Part shown: one piece after another, positions 1 to 6,735 of the stretch
Position numbering within the stretch: position 1 is the stretch's first letter
Layout of the letters: every line of letters begins with the position of its first letter
NCBI GenBank assembly: GCA_026706165.1
Contig: JAPOZF010000286.1
Span: forward strand, 1 to 9,822
Length of the DNA: 9,822 nt
Source of the DNA: Gemmatimonadota bacterium
GTDB taxonomy: Bacteria; Latescibacterota; UBA2968; UBA8231
Direction of reading: 5' to 3'
The notes under the pieces: generated by a model
The model's database searches: none
The model's input: the letters and a program-made list of their open reading frames with translations, nothing else
What the model was told of the DNA's origin: nothing
Position numbers and translations under genes: made by a program

Positions 1-367
1 GCTTGACGAGAAAGGTCTTGCCCACACCGGTCGGGCCGATCATCAGGACGTTGTTCTTTATCGATCCCACGAACAGGTCTTCGTCATCGGCGGGGAGATT
101 CAGACGGTTGAAGTGGGTGCAGATCTTGGTGGCGAGGATCGCCTTGGCTTCCTCCTGCCGGACTACGAATTCGTCGAGGTGGGAAATCAGTTCCTCCGGC
201 TTCAGGCTGAAGTTCAGTTTTTCCCCGGGTGGGGCAGCAGGTTCTCCATCCCCGGTGCCAGCGGTCTCCGAATGGGGAGCTGCCTCCGCCTCCGTATGGT
301 ATTGCTGGGACAGGAATTCCCGCAGCTTTTCCGGGTCCATGCCCGGCTTTTCCATGCTGACATCCAT
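1..367 (-). CDS. ClpX-like AAA+ ATPase, N-terminal part (runs off the window)
   Basis: Reading the minus strand from ATG 367-365 gives an uninterrupted frame of about 122 codons that leaves the window at base 1. The N-terminal ~45 residues are acidic and proline/alanine-rich and look unstructured. A conserved-looking block follows (LKPEELISHLDEFVVRQEEA, then KICTHFNRL), and then the Walker A motif GPTGVGKT just before the edge. The spacing of the 'LDE-(Y/F)V-V-x-Q' block ahead of GPTGVGKT is that of the ClpX/HslU branch of AAA+ unfoldases, which thread substrates into a protease using ATP. The N-terminus shows no four-cysteine zinc-binding domain (a single Cys is visible), so this is not canonical ClpX. 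It may be one of the ClpX-like AAA proteins without the zinc domain. Walker B, sensors and any peptidase-docking loop lie outside the window. The start is supported by a strong Shine-Dalgarno and a well-placed promoter. The ATPase family call is firm, but the exact role is open. Confidence 0.8.
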   Translation of the reverse strand, partial: MDVSMEKPGMDPEKLREFLSQQYHTEAEAAPHSETAGTGDGEPAAPPGEKLNFSLKPEELISHLDEFVVRQEEAKAILATKICTHFNRLNLPADDEDLFVGSIKNNVLMIGPTGVGKTFLVK

Positions 368-373
368 GACTGA

Positions 374-380
374 CCCCCCT
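374..380 (-). promoter_or_regulatory. Ribosome binding site of the ClpX-like gene
   Basis: On the minus strand AGGGGGG lies 6 nt before ATG 367-365. This fixes the start of the leftward ATPase gene and rules out the overlapping ATG at 363-361, which is in another frame. Confidence 0.7.
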
Positions 381-405
381 GAAATCGGCAACCTGGCAGG
401 AATGG

Positions 406-434
406 AATATACCGGAGCCGGACGGGGGCGACAA
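406..434 (-). promoter_or_regulatory. Sigma70-like promoter for the leftward ClpX-like gene
   Basis: On the minus strand the -35 box is TTGTCG (434-429) and the -10 box is TATATT (411-406), separated by exactly 17 bp. Transcription would start near 399, giving a leader of about 30 nt that includes the Shine-Dalgarno. Boxes match consensus at 4/6 and 5/6 positions. This is a sequence-pattern prediction only. Confidence 0.55.
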
Positions 435-437
435 CGA

Positions 438-466
438 TTGACAGTGGGGCTGCCCGCCCATAAATT
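438..466 (+). promoter_or_regulatory. Sigma70-like promoter for the rightward TPR/binding-protein gene
   Basis: A perfect -35 box TTGACA (438-443), a 17-bp spacer and the -10 box TAAATT (461-466) point rightward. The start of transcription would fall near 473, only about 10 nt before the ATG at 483. The mRNA would be nearly leaderless, and no Shine-Dalgarno is visible in that short leader. The -35 box lies 3 bp from the -35 box of the divergent promoter, so the two promoters probably compete or share control. Confidence 0.6.
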
Positions 467-482
467 ACGCTCTCACATACAC

Positions 483-2588
483 ATGTGGCGTTTCTTATCC
501 AAGTGGAACAGGCCCTTCCGGGGGGCGCGGGTTCTCGGGGAGGGCCTTTTTACGACGGCTCTACTGTCCATTGGGGCACTCCCTTCCGTTTCGAGCCCCG
601 CCCCGGCGCAACCGCTTCCGCAACACTCATACTCCCCCGAGGCCGACAGTAAGTTCGCGCGCGGCGTATCGGCCTACGCCGAAGGGAACTACGGTGAAGC
701 GCTGCGCGCGCTCGAAGAGGTCAGCGCCCTGCCGTCGAATCAGCGCACCTCCGCGGCGTTGCTGCTGGCCAGCTGGGCTCTGGTGCGCCTGGACCGGTTC
801 AGGGAAGCCCTGGAAGCCGCCCGCCGGATAGAAAGCGACTATCCCGGCAGTCGCTACACTGCGGATGCCCGCCTCGTGGCGGGGGACTGTTATTTCCAAC
901 TGGAGCTGTACCGGGAAGCCGCTGCGGAGTACGCCGGTCTTCTTGCAGCTCCCGGGCCGTTGTCCCTCCAGGCGAGCGCCGCTGAAAGGCTTGCGGGTAT
1001 CGTTCGAAACCGGGCGGTATCCACAGAGGAGCGGGAGCGAATCCGCCGGCAGCTCGGCGCCGGGCGTTTCCGCGACGCCTTGCTGTTCGGCGAAGCCCGG
1101 TGGTATTCCCGCCTGGGGTGGAAGGAACGCAGCCACGCGGCTCTGGCAACCTACCTCGACAGCGTCGAGAACGGTCTGTTCGCCGCCCTCGCTCGCAGGA
1201 CGCTGGGCGGCGACCGGGAAGTCCGCGAGGGGAACGGGGAATTCGGGACCGGCGGATTCCCTTCCACATCGGGGGTCGCAACCGGGTCGGGGGCGGGCCC
1301 GGACGGACGTCCGGCGATAGGCATACCCATGCCTTTGAGCGGGTCGCGAAGCTACGCGGGTGAAGAGCTCCTCGCTGGGATTCAGATGGCGAACGACCGG
1401 ATGGGAAAGCCCTTCGAGCTCCGGATCGTCGACACCGGCCAGCGCCGGCTTGTGGGAGGACGCGGCTCCTCCGCTTCAATTCCACAAGGGGATGGAAGCA
1501 GCCTGCTGCGGACGGTGTCGGCTGTGCAGTCGTTGGCCAGGGACCGGAATGTCGTCGCCATAATCGGCCCGGTTTTCAGTCCCGCCTGCGTAGCGGCTTC
1601 TGTCGTGGCGGAAGCGGCTGGCATCCCCCTGATCGCCCCGCTGGCGCAGCAGAGCGGTCTCGACACGCTCGGGCGCCACATTTTCCAGCTGAACGTGGTT
1701 CCCGAAGTACAGGGACGCGCCCTGGCGGAGTACGCCACCCTCGTCCTCGGGCTTGGCAATCTCGCGGTTCTCGCCCCGCTGACCGAATATGGATGGAATT
1801 TCCACCGCGCCTTTGTCAAACTGGCGGAAAGCAATGGTGGAGATGTCGTACACAGCGACTGGTACGTCCCGGAGGAGACCACCGACTTCAAGGACCAGTT
1901 CGAGGCCCTCAGACAGGCCGGGTTCGGGCTGATGCCGTCCCCGGATCCGGTCGATTCCATGGCCGTGCTCGACTCGCTGTCGCTGGCCCTTCTCGATACC
2001 ACCGATACCGGGGAGGGGACCTTCTACGAGCTCCTGGAAGCCCCCGTCGAGACGATCGAAGAACCCCCGGATTCGACGGAGATATTCATCGATACCATCG
2101 ACGGCATCGCGGTAGTGGTGGAGAGCTTCGACGACGCCCGCACCATCGCAGCGCAGCTGCGCTTCTTTCGGTTGGAGGGCAAGGTGCTGGGGAACGATAT
2201 CTGGTATCGCCCGGAGGAAATCCGTCAGATGGGCCGGATCGAGAGGAAATACGTCGAAGGGGGGGTTCTTGTTTCCGGACGATTCGGAGCGGCTTCGACC
2301 CGGGCCTTTACGGATGAATTCCGCACCCGGTTCCGCCGTGACCCCGGGCTTGCGGTCCATGGGTACGACGCCGCCGCGATGCTGATCAGAGGATGGGAGG
2401 AAGGGCACCAGACGCGGGCGGCTCTTCGGGAATGGTTGGCGCAGATGCGGGGCTACGAGGGGGCGGCCGGCCGCGTCAGTTTCCCGGATGGGCGGCGTGT
2501 CAATACCGAGCTGACCTTGCTGATGATCGATCCCCGCGGGCGGGTGAGGGCATTCGGCGACCGGGACCTTCCGGGATTTTCTCCATGA
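483..2588 (+). CDS. Secreted TPR + periplasmic-binding-protein-like protein (LpoA/Peripla_BP_6 type)
   Basis: The 701-residue product begins with a signal peptide: a basic n-region (residues 1-16), a hydrophobic core around LFTTALLSIGALPSV, and a likely cleavage after APA at residue 42. Residues ~50-260 are helical, with TPR-like pairs such as YAEGNYGEALRALEEV and FREALEAARRIESDYPGSRY. From ~277 on it resembles the leucine-type binding-protein fold (Peripla_BP_6): IGIPMPLSGSRSYAGEELLA opens lobe 1, and VVAIIGPVFSPACVAAS and IPLIAPLAQQSGL follow. The C-terminal FRLEGKVLGNDIWY and VHGYDAAAMLIRGWEEG blocks complete it. TPR plus this fold is the layout of LpoA-like 'penicillin-binding protein activator' proteins, outer-membrane or periplasmic partners of cell-wall synthases. 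A solute-binding role cannot be excluded. No lipobox cysteine is seen, unlike E. coli LpoA. An acidic, proline-containing insert at ~500-541 interrupts the domain. ATG 483 was chosen because the open frame further upstream is antisense to the neighbouring gene and the signal peptide begins here. Confidence 0.8.
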   Translation: MWRFLSKWNRPFRGARVLGEGLFTTALLSIGALPSVSSPAPAQPLPQHSYSPEADSKFARGVSAYAEGNYGEALRALEEVSALPSNQRTSAALLLASWALVRLDRFREALEAARRIESDYPGSRYTADARLVAGDCYFQLELYREAAAEYAGLLAAPGPLSLQASAAERLAGIVRNRAVSTEERERIRRQLGAGRFRDALLFGEARWYSRLGWKERSHAALATYLDSVENGLFAALARRTLGGDREVREGNGEFGTGGFPSTSGVATGSGAGPDGRPAIGIPMPLSGSRSYAGEELLAGIQMANDRMGKPFELRIVDTGQRRLVGGRGSSASIPQGDGSSLLRTVSAVQSLARDRNVVAIIGPVFSPACVAASVVAEAAGIPLIAPLAQQSGLDTLGRHIFQLNVVPEVQGRALAEYATLVLGLGNLAVLAPLTEYGWNFHRAFVKLAESNGGDVVHSDWYVPEETTDFKDQFEALRQAGFGLMPSPDPVDSMAVLDSLSLALLDTTDTGEGTFYELLEAPVETIEEPPDSTEIFIDTIDGIAVVVESFDDARTIAAQLRFFRLEGKVLGNDIWYRPEEIRQMGRIERKYVEGGVLVSGRFGAASTRAFTDEFRTRFRRDPGLAVHGYDAAAMLIRGWEEGHQTRAALREWLAQMRGYEGAAGRVSFPDGRRVNTELTLLMIDPRGRVRAFGDRDLPGFSP

Positions 2589-2629
2589 AGCATTCCCGCA
2601 TCAGGCGGATTCCCGCTCCAGCCCGACCT

Positions 2630-2654
2630 CCTTCAGGTGCAGAGAACCTAAGGG
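2630..2654 (+). other. Hairpin-forming inverted repeat downstream of the binding-protein gene
   Basis: CCTTCAGGT (2630-2638) and ACCTAAGGG (2646-2654) pair over nine positions with one mismatch and one G-U pair, around a 7-nt loop. It sits 42 nt after the stop codon at 2588. No T-tract follows, so it is not a standard intrinsic terminator. It could protect an mRNA 3' end or assist termination. I see no other terminator between this gene and the next. Confidence 0.3.
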
Positions 2655-2670
2655 CATATCCAGCCTGATC

Positions 2671-2698
2671 TTGCGCGCATTCGCACCGGGGCTATATT
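2671..2698 (+). promoter_or_regulatory. Candidate promoter for the FmdB-led gene cluster
   Basis: A weak -35 (TTGCGC, 2671-2676) is followed after 16 bp by a good -10 (TATATT, 2693-2698). The predicted start near 2705 leaves a leader of about 77 nt before the ATG at 2782. An AT-rich perfect palindrome (ATTTTTGAAAAAT, 2704-2716) coincides with the predicted start point. The -35 matches consensus at only 3/6 positions, so confidence is low. Confidence 0.35.
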
Positions 2699-2781
2699 TG
2701 GAAATTTTTGAAAAATCACCCCTCCAAACCCCCGGACTGACCGAACCGACTGTTTTGCCCGGCCCGTTCCGCCAATAAGCG

Positions 2782-3108
2782 ATGCCGACATACGAGTACG
2801 AATGTCCCAGATGCGGTACGACCTTTGAAGAGTTTCAAAGTATAACGGCCGACCCTCTGACCGAATGCCCGCAGAAGGGCTGTGGGGGCAAGGTCAAGCG
2901 CCTGATCGGGGCCGGCGGGGGACTCCTGTTCAAGGGGTCCGGATTTTACATAACCGACTACAGAAGCGACGGGTACAAACAGGCGGAGAAAGCGGCGAAG
3001 GAGTCGGCTCCGTCCTCTGGCAAGTCCGATAAATCCGACAACAAAGCGGCAAGTTCCGGAAACGGCGACGGCGGGGGCGGAAAGAAAAAGGCTTCCAGTA
3101 AAGATTGA
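2782..3108 (+). CDS. FmdB family zinc ribbon protein
   Basis: The 108-residue protein opens with the family hallmark MPTYEYECPRCG. Two knuckles, C8-x2-C11 and C29-x4-C34, would hold one zinc ion. They are followed by GGKVKRLIGAGGGLLFKGSGFYITDY, split here as GGKVKRL and FKGSGFYITDY. These features define the FmdB/CxxC_CxxC_SSSS family of putative regulatory proteins, whose biochemical role remains unsettled. The last ~40 residues are low-complexity Ser/Lys/Gly, as is common in the family. The second knuckle has four residues between its cysteines rather than the commoner two, a known variant. There is no recognisable Shine-Dalgarno before ATG 2782, but the start is fixed by the conserved MPTYEY. 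Its stop (TGA 3106-3108) overlaps the TTG start of the next gene, suggesting coupling. Confidence 0.92.
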   Translation: MPTYEYECPRCGTTFEEFQSITADPLTECPQKGCGGKVKRLIGAGGGLLFKGSGFYITDYRSDGYKQAEKAAKESAPSSGKSDKSDNKAASSGNGDGGGGKKKASSKD

Positions 3109-3710
3109 AGCGCTACCCAGCAGAAAACACCGGTTGCGGGTCCCGGTCGGGGAACCGCACACAGATCCCCGCGTCCAATGCGGAGCCCCGCAGGCTCCCC
3201 GGCCGGGTCGGCCCGGGGATCCTGGCGATGGCCGCGGCGGCCTGGATGTTCTCCATCGCGTGTTCCCGGGAAACCCCCGAACAGGCGATGGCCGCCGCCG
3301 AAGCCGCGGCGCAGGCGGCGGCGACGGACAGCACCTCCCTGAACCTGGCTGCCGAACGGTTCGGCGATTTCCTCGAACGCTATCCCCGGCACGAGTCCGC
3401 TCCGAAAGCACTGCGGATGCTGGCCATGATCACCCAGCAGGAGGGGGACATGCGCGGTGCGATCGGGCACTACGAACGGCTGCTCGAGAAGTACGGCAGC
3501 AGCGAGTACGCCGACGACGCCCAGTTCATGGTCGGGTTCATCTCCGAGGAGTACCTCGACGACTACGCGCGCGCCCGCGAGTCCTATCGCCTGGTTATCG
3601 ACCGCTATCCCGATTCGGAACTCGCCGCCAGCGCCCGGCGGCTGTTGCCCAACGTCGGCAAGGCTCCCGAGGAATGGGTCAAGTTCCAGGAAGGGGCCAG
3701 CTCCCCGTAA
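3105..3710 (+). CDS. TPR-repeat probable lipoprotein (BamD/YbgF-like helical fold)
   Basis: The frame encodes up to 201 residues. After a long N-terminal stretch comes a hydrophobic segment, GILAMAAAAWMFSIAC, ending at Cys53, which resembles a lipoprotein signal. The residue at -3 is Ser rather than the usual Leu/Val/Ile, so lipidation is likely but not certain. The mature part contains TPR-type helices: FGDFLERYPRHESAPKALRM, GAIGHYERLLEKYGSSEYAD and ARESYRLVIDRYPDSELA. The '-Y-P-x-S-x-x-A-' pattern is that of BamD and YbgF/CpoB, periplasmic scaffolding proteins. No enzyme motif is present. The start is uncertain: TTG 3105 overlaps the FmdB stop and gives an unusually long 36-residue n-region, whereas ATG 3228 would leave no positive charges before the hydrophobic core. 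No clear Shine-Dalgarno supports either. A 161-bp gap with no convincing promoter or terminator separates it from the MoxR gene. Confidence 0.72.
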   Translation: MKRYPAENTGCGSRSGNRTQIPASNAEPRRLPGRVGPGILAMAAAAWMFSIACSRETPEQAMAAAEAAAQAAATDSTSLNLAAERFGDFLERYPRHESAPKALRMLAMITQQEGDMRGAIGHYERLLEKYGSSEYADDAQFMVGFISEEYLDDYARARESYRLVIDRYPDSELAASARRLLPNVGKAPEEWVKFQEGASSP

Positions 3711-3871
3711 GGCCGACCCAGTTCCACCGGTTGACCAGCGATGATCGAGGCAGGTTCTCTCACCCATCGGATCGGAGTTCTCCCGAACGACGCAATTATC
3801 CGGCAACCTGCAGGGCTGGAAAAACCAGGGGTGGCTTCCTGGCGGCAGTCACCGGGTTCAGACAGGATTCC

Positions 3872-4867
3872 GTGACGACCGATATCGACATCAACGCCAT
3901 AACCGAACGCGTCCAACGCGACTCCCAGGCGGTGGATCTCATCCTGCAGCAGATGGACCGCGTGGTCGTCGGCCAGCGCCACATGGTCGAACGCCTCGTC
4001 ATCGGCCTGCTGTGCAACGGCCACGTTCTGCTGGAAGGCGTTCCTGGGCTTGCCAAGACCCTGACGGTGAGCACCCTTTCCAGGATAATCGGGGGCGACT
4101 TCAAGCGGCTTCAGTTCACCCCCGACCTGCTTCCCGCCGATCTGACGGGTACGCTCATCTTCGATCAGGTCTCGGGTACATTCCGGCCGAAGAAGGGCCC
4201 GATATTCGCCAACCTCGTGCTTGCCGACGAAGTCAACCGGGCTCCGGCAAAGGTGCAGAGCGCCCTCCTCGAGTCGATGCAGGAACGCCAGGTGACGATC
4301 GGCGAAGAGACTTACCCCCTGGACGATCCGTTTCTGGTGATGGCGACGCAGAACCCCATCGAGCAGGAGGGCACCTATCCTCTCCCCGAGGCCCAGATAG
4401 ACCGTTTCATGCTGAAGGTCAGGGTCGGGTATCCGTCACGGGAGGAAGAGCGCTCCATTCTCGACCGCATGGCCGAGGACGGGGAAATCGAGGTCGAGCC
4501 AGTGGTGTCCCTCGACGACATACGTGCGCTCCGCAACTCGGTACGCCTGGTGTATGTCGACGACAAGATCAAGGACTACGCCGTCGACCTGGTGCAGGCT
4601 ACCCGCAACCCCGCCGGGGCGGGAATGTCAGAGCTCGCCGCTCTCATCGAATACGGGTCCTCTCCCAGGGCGACGATTTTCCTGGTGCGGGCGGCACGGG
4701 CGCACGCCTTCATCCGCAGGCGGGGATACGTTACCCCGGAAGACGTCAAGTCGGTGGGAGCCGACGTTCTGCGCCACCGCATCGTGGTCAGCTACGAAGG
4801 CGAGGCCGAGGAGATCGACTCGGAGGAGGTCGTCAGGCGGCTGTTCGACGGCGTCGAGGTTCCGTGA
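3872..4867 (+). CDS. MoxR-type AAA+ ATPase
   Basis: The 331-residue protein is of normal MoxR length. It shows Walker A GVPGLAKT (residues 56-63), Walker B VLADE with Asp119-Glu120 followed by VNRAPAKVQSALLESMQE, and sensor 1 in MATQNPIEQEGTYPLPEAQ (Asn161). The C-terminal lid domain contains SPRATIFLVRAARAHAFI and YVTPEDVK, both typical. MoxR ATPases act as chaperone-like remodelling factors, usually on or together with von Willebrand-type proteins, and the DUF58 gene follows at once. The GTG start at 3872 was chosen because the conserved N-terminal helix (AITERVQRDSQAVDLIL) begins just after it and AGGA lies 4 nt upstream. The open frame further upstream (to 3134) overlaps the TPR gene in another frame and is not coding. 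The stop TGA 4865-4867 is merged with the Shine-Dalgarno of the next gene. Confidence 0.93.
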   Translation: MTTDIDINAITERVQRDSQAVDLILQQMDRVVVGQRHMVERLVIGLLCNGHVLLEGVPGLAKTLTVSTLSRIIGGDFKRLQFTPDLLPADLTGTLIFDQVSGTFRPKKGPIFANLVLADEVNRAPAKVQSALLESMQERQVTIGEETYPLDDPFLVMATQNPIEQEGTYPLPEAQIDRFMLKVRVGYPSREEERSILDRMAEDGEIEVEPVVSLDDIRALRNSVRLVYVDDKIKDYAVDLVQATRNPAGAGMSELAALIEYGSSPRATIFLVRAARAHAFIRRRGYVTPEDVKSVGADVLRHRIVVSYEGEAEEIDSEEVVRRLFDGVEVP

Positions 4868-4870
4868 GGT
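4866..4870 (+). promoter_or_regulatory. Ribosome binding site of the DUF58 gene, overlapping the MoxR stop
   Basis: GAGGT at 4866-4870 shares bases with the MoxR stop codon TGA (4865-4867) and stands 4 nt before TTG 4875. It supports the TTG start and indicates translational coupling of the pair. Confidence 0.6.
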
Positions 4871-4874
4871 CCAC

Positions 4875-5750
4875 TTGATACCCAGGGAAATTTTCGACCG
4901 GGTGCGGCTGATCGAGATTCACACCCGCAGCGTCGTCAACAGCCTTTTCGCGGGGGAATACCACTCGGTGTTCAAGGGGCGCGGAATGGAGTTCGCCGAG
5001 GTCCGGGAGTACCAGCAGGGGGACGACGTTCGCAGCATCGACTGGAACGTGACCGCCCGCGCCGGCCGGCCGTTCGTCAAGCTTTTCGACGAGGAGCGGG
5101 AACTGACGGTGCTGTTGGTCGTAGACGCCAGCGGTTCGGGGGCCTTCGGAAGCACCGACAAGATGAAGGGGGAGATCGGCGTCGAGATTTCCGCGCTGCT
5201 CGCTTTTTCCGCCATAAAGAACAACGACCGCGTCGGGCTGCTCATCTTCACGGACGAGGTCGAGGTCTTTCTGCCGCCGAAGAAGGGGCGCCGCCACGTT
5301 CTCCGCGTGATCCGCGAACTGCTGTACTTCGAACCGCGGGGGCGCGGGACCTCGCTCGCCACGGCGCTGGAATACCTCGACCGGGTGGTTCACCGCCGCG
5401 GAGTTGTTTTCATCATTTCCGACTTCCGCGACAGCGGCTACGATATGGCGCTGCGGCGTTTGAGCCGAAGCCACGACACAATAGCCGTCAACCTGGTCGA
5501 TCCCCGCGAGGAGGCGCTGCCCGACGCCGGCATGCTTGCCCTGCACGACGCCGAAACGGGCGGCCGGTTGCTCGTCGACAGCGGAGATCCCCGCGTGCGC
5601 GAATTGTTTCAGACCGGGGAGGCCAACGCCGACGCAGCGCGACGACGGCTGTTCCGAAGTCTCGGTGTCGACGAGGTTCGCGTCGACACTTCCGCTTCCT
5701 GCATAGAGCCGCTCATCCACTTTTTCAAGGCGCGAACGAGCCGCAATTAG
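4875..5750 (+). CDS. DUF58 domain protein with vWA-like MIDAS motif
   Basis: The 291-residue product has the DUF58 hallmark block: GRGMEFAEVREYQQGDDVRS at residues 35-54, continuing into IDWN (55-58) and then RPFVKLFDEERE. Directly after it, VVDASGSG (residues 82-89) supplies the DxSxS metal-site motif of a von Willebrand factor A-like fold. VVFIISDFRDSGYD further on fits a later strand and loop of that fold. There is no membrane segment, so it is probably cytoplasmic. DUF58 proteins are the standard partners of MoxR ATPases, and the pair is thought to assemble or activate other complexes; the target here is unknown. The TTG start at 4875 is preferred because the Shine-Dalgarno is well placed and the length (~290) matches the family. 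The open frame extending upstream to 4524 lies over the MoxR gene and is discarded. It is followed by a 35-bp gap to the ABC ATPase gene. Confidence 0.9.
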   Translation: MIPREIFDRVRLIEIHTRSVVNSLFAGEYHSVFKGRGMEFAEVREYQQGDDVRSIDWNVTARAGRPFVKLFDEERELTVLLVVDASGSGAFGSTDKMKGEIGVEISALLAFSAIKNNDRVGLLIFTDEVEVFLPPKKGRRHVLRVIRELLYFEPRGRGTSLATALEYLDRVVHRRGVVFIISDFRDSGYDMALRRLSRSHDTIAVNLVDPREEALPDAGMLALHDAETGGRLLVDSGDPRVRELFQTGEANADAARRRLFRSLGVDEVRVDTSASCIEPLIHFFKARTSRN

Positions 5751-5771
5751 CAGACTTGCCGAACACTGAAC

Positions 5772-5779
5772 AGGAGGTG
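5772..5779 (+). promoter_or_regulatory. Strong ribosome binding site of the ABC ATPase gene
   Basis: AGGAGGTG is a full-length match to the 16S rRNA anti-Shine-Dalgarno and sits 6 nt before GTG 5786. It is the strongest ribosome binding site in the window and fixes the GTG start. Confidence 0.8.
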
Positions 5780-5785
5780 TAAAGG

Positions 5786-6733
5786 GTGATAGAGGTAAAC
5801 GACCTGTCGAAGTACTACGGCGACGTGCCGGCCATCGACGGCGTGTCGTTCAGGGTAGACAAGGGACAGATTCTCGGTTTTCTCGGTCCCAACGGAGCGG
5901 GAAAAACCACGACGATGCGGGTCCTGACCTGCTACCTGCCGCCATCGAGCGGCAGCGCCTCGGTCGACGGCCACGACGTGGTCGAGGAATCGCTCGAGGT
6001 CCGCAAGCGCATCGGCTACCTCCCGGAGCTGCCGCCCCTCTACAGCGACATGACGGTCGATTCATACCTGGGTTTCGTCGCCAGGATAAAGGGGGTGCCC
6101 GGTCCGGAGATCAGCGCGCGAATGGACGAGACCATGGAACGGACCGGAATCGCCCATGTCCGCAGCCAGGTAATCGGCCACCTGTCCAAGGGTTACCGGC
6201 AGCGGGTAGGGCTCGCCCAGGCGCTGGTTCACAACCCGAGCGTTCTCATTCTCGACGAGCCGACGGTCGGACTCGACCCCAAGCAGATCATCGAGATCCG
6301 CGAGACCATCAGGGGATTGGGGGGAGACCACACAATCATCCTCAGCACCCACATCCTGCCCGAGGTCAGCATGACCTGCGAGAAGGTGGTTATCATCAAC
6401 GCAGGCCGCATAGTCGGGGAGGGTACGCCCGAAAGCCTGATCGCCGAGTTGAAGGAAGGGGAGATGCTGCGCGCCCAGGTCGCCGGGCCCCCGGAGGAAA
6501 TCCGCTCGGCCATAGAGGGCGTGGAAGGGGTCATCGAGGTGCGCGAGGACACCGCCGGCGGCAGCGGCGGCGCCGATACGGTCTTCATCGTCACCGCGGC
6601 TCCGGGAAGGGAGATCAGGGACCAGGTCGCCAAGCGGCTCGTCGACGGAGGTTACGGACTGCGCGAGCTGCGCGGCCTCGAGATGACCCTTGAAGATATT
6701 TTCCTGCGCTTGACAACCGAGGAGGAGGCTTGA
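5786..6733 (+). CDS. ABC transporter ATPase, GldA type
   Basis: The 315-residue protein has every nucleotide-binding motif: Walker A GPNGAGKT (34-41), the Q-loop region GYLPELPPLYSDMTV (77-91), ABC signature LSKGYRQRVGLAQAL (133-147), Walker B VLILDEP (153-159) with catalytic Glu158, the D-loop GLD, and the H-loop His189 in STHIL. The GYLPE and LSKGY forms are typical of ABC-2 exporter ATPases including GldA. Residues ~225-315 form the extra C-terminal domain found in this group, with a Gly/Ser-rich linker near 255-265. The next two genes encode the matching permease and GldG-type protein, so it most likely powers that complex at the inner face of the cytoplasmic membrane. Gld proteins were named in gliding Bacteroidetes, but homologous cassettes occur in many non-gliding bacteria, so motility should not be inferred. 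The stop overlaps the region just upstream of the permease start. Confidence 0.93.
   Translation: MIEVNDLSKYYGDVPAIDGVSFRVDKGQILGFLGPNGAGKTTTMRVLTCYLPPSSGSASVDGHDVVEESLEVRKRIGYLPELPPLYSDMTVDSYLGFVARIKGVPGPEISARMDETMERTGIAHVRSQVIGHLSKGYRQRVGLAQALVHNPSVLILDEPTVGLDPKQIIEIRETIRGLGGDHTIILSTHILPEVSMTCEKVVIINAGRIVGEGTPESLIAELKEGEMLRAQVAGPPEEIRSAIEGVEGVIEVREDTAGGSGGADTVFIVTAAPGREIRDQVAKRLVDGGYGLRELRGLEMTLEDIFLRLTTEEEA
6720..6728 (+). promoter_or_regulatory. Ribosome binding site of the ABC permease gene
   Basis: AGGAGGAGG at 6720-6728, inside the end of the ATPase gene, is 7 nt before ATG 6736. The TTG at 6730 would be only 1 nt away, so ATG 6736 is the likely start. Confidence 0.65.
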
Positions 6734-6735
6734 AG

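Noticed and set aside
3..482. Upstream extension of the binding-protein gene by 160 codons
   Set aside because: This stretch is antisense to the ClpX-like gene and crosses both promoters. A signal peptide begins at ATG 483.
3731..3760. TTGACC as a possible -35 box before the MoxR gene
   Set aside because: No acceptable -10 box lies 16-18 bp downstream (gttctc or nearby).
3134..3871. Upstream extension of the MoxR frame
   Set aside because: It overlaps the TPR gene out of frame, is Arg/Pro/Gly-rich shadow sequence, and the normal MoxR length is reached from GTG 3872.
6014..6058. Glu instead of Gln in the ABC ATPase Q-loop region (GYLPE) as a lost key residue
   Set aside because: GYLPE is the usual form in the GldA-like and related ABC-2 exporter ATPases, so this is not a sign of inactivation.
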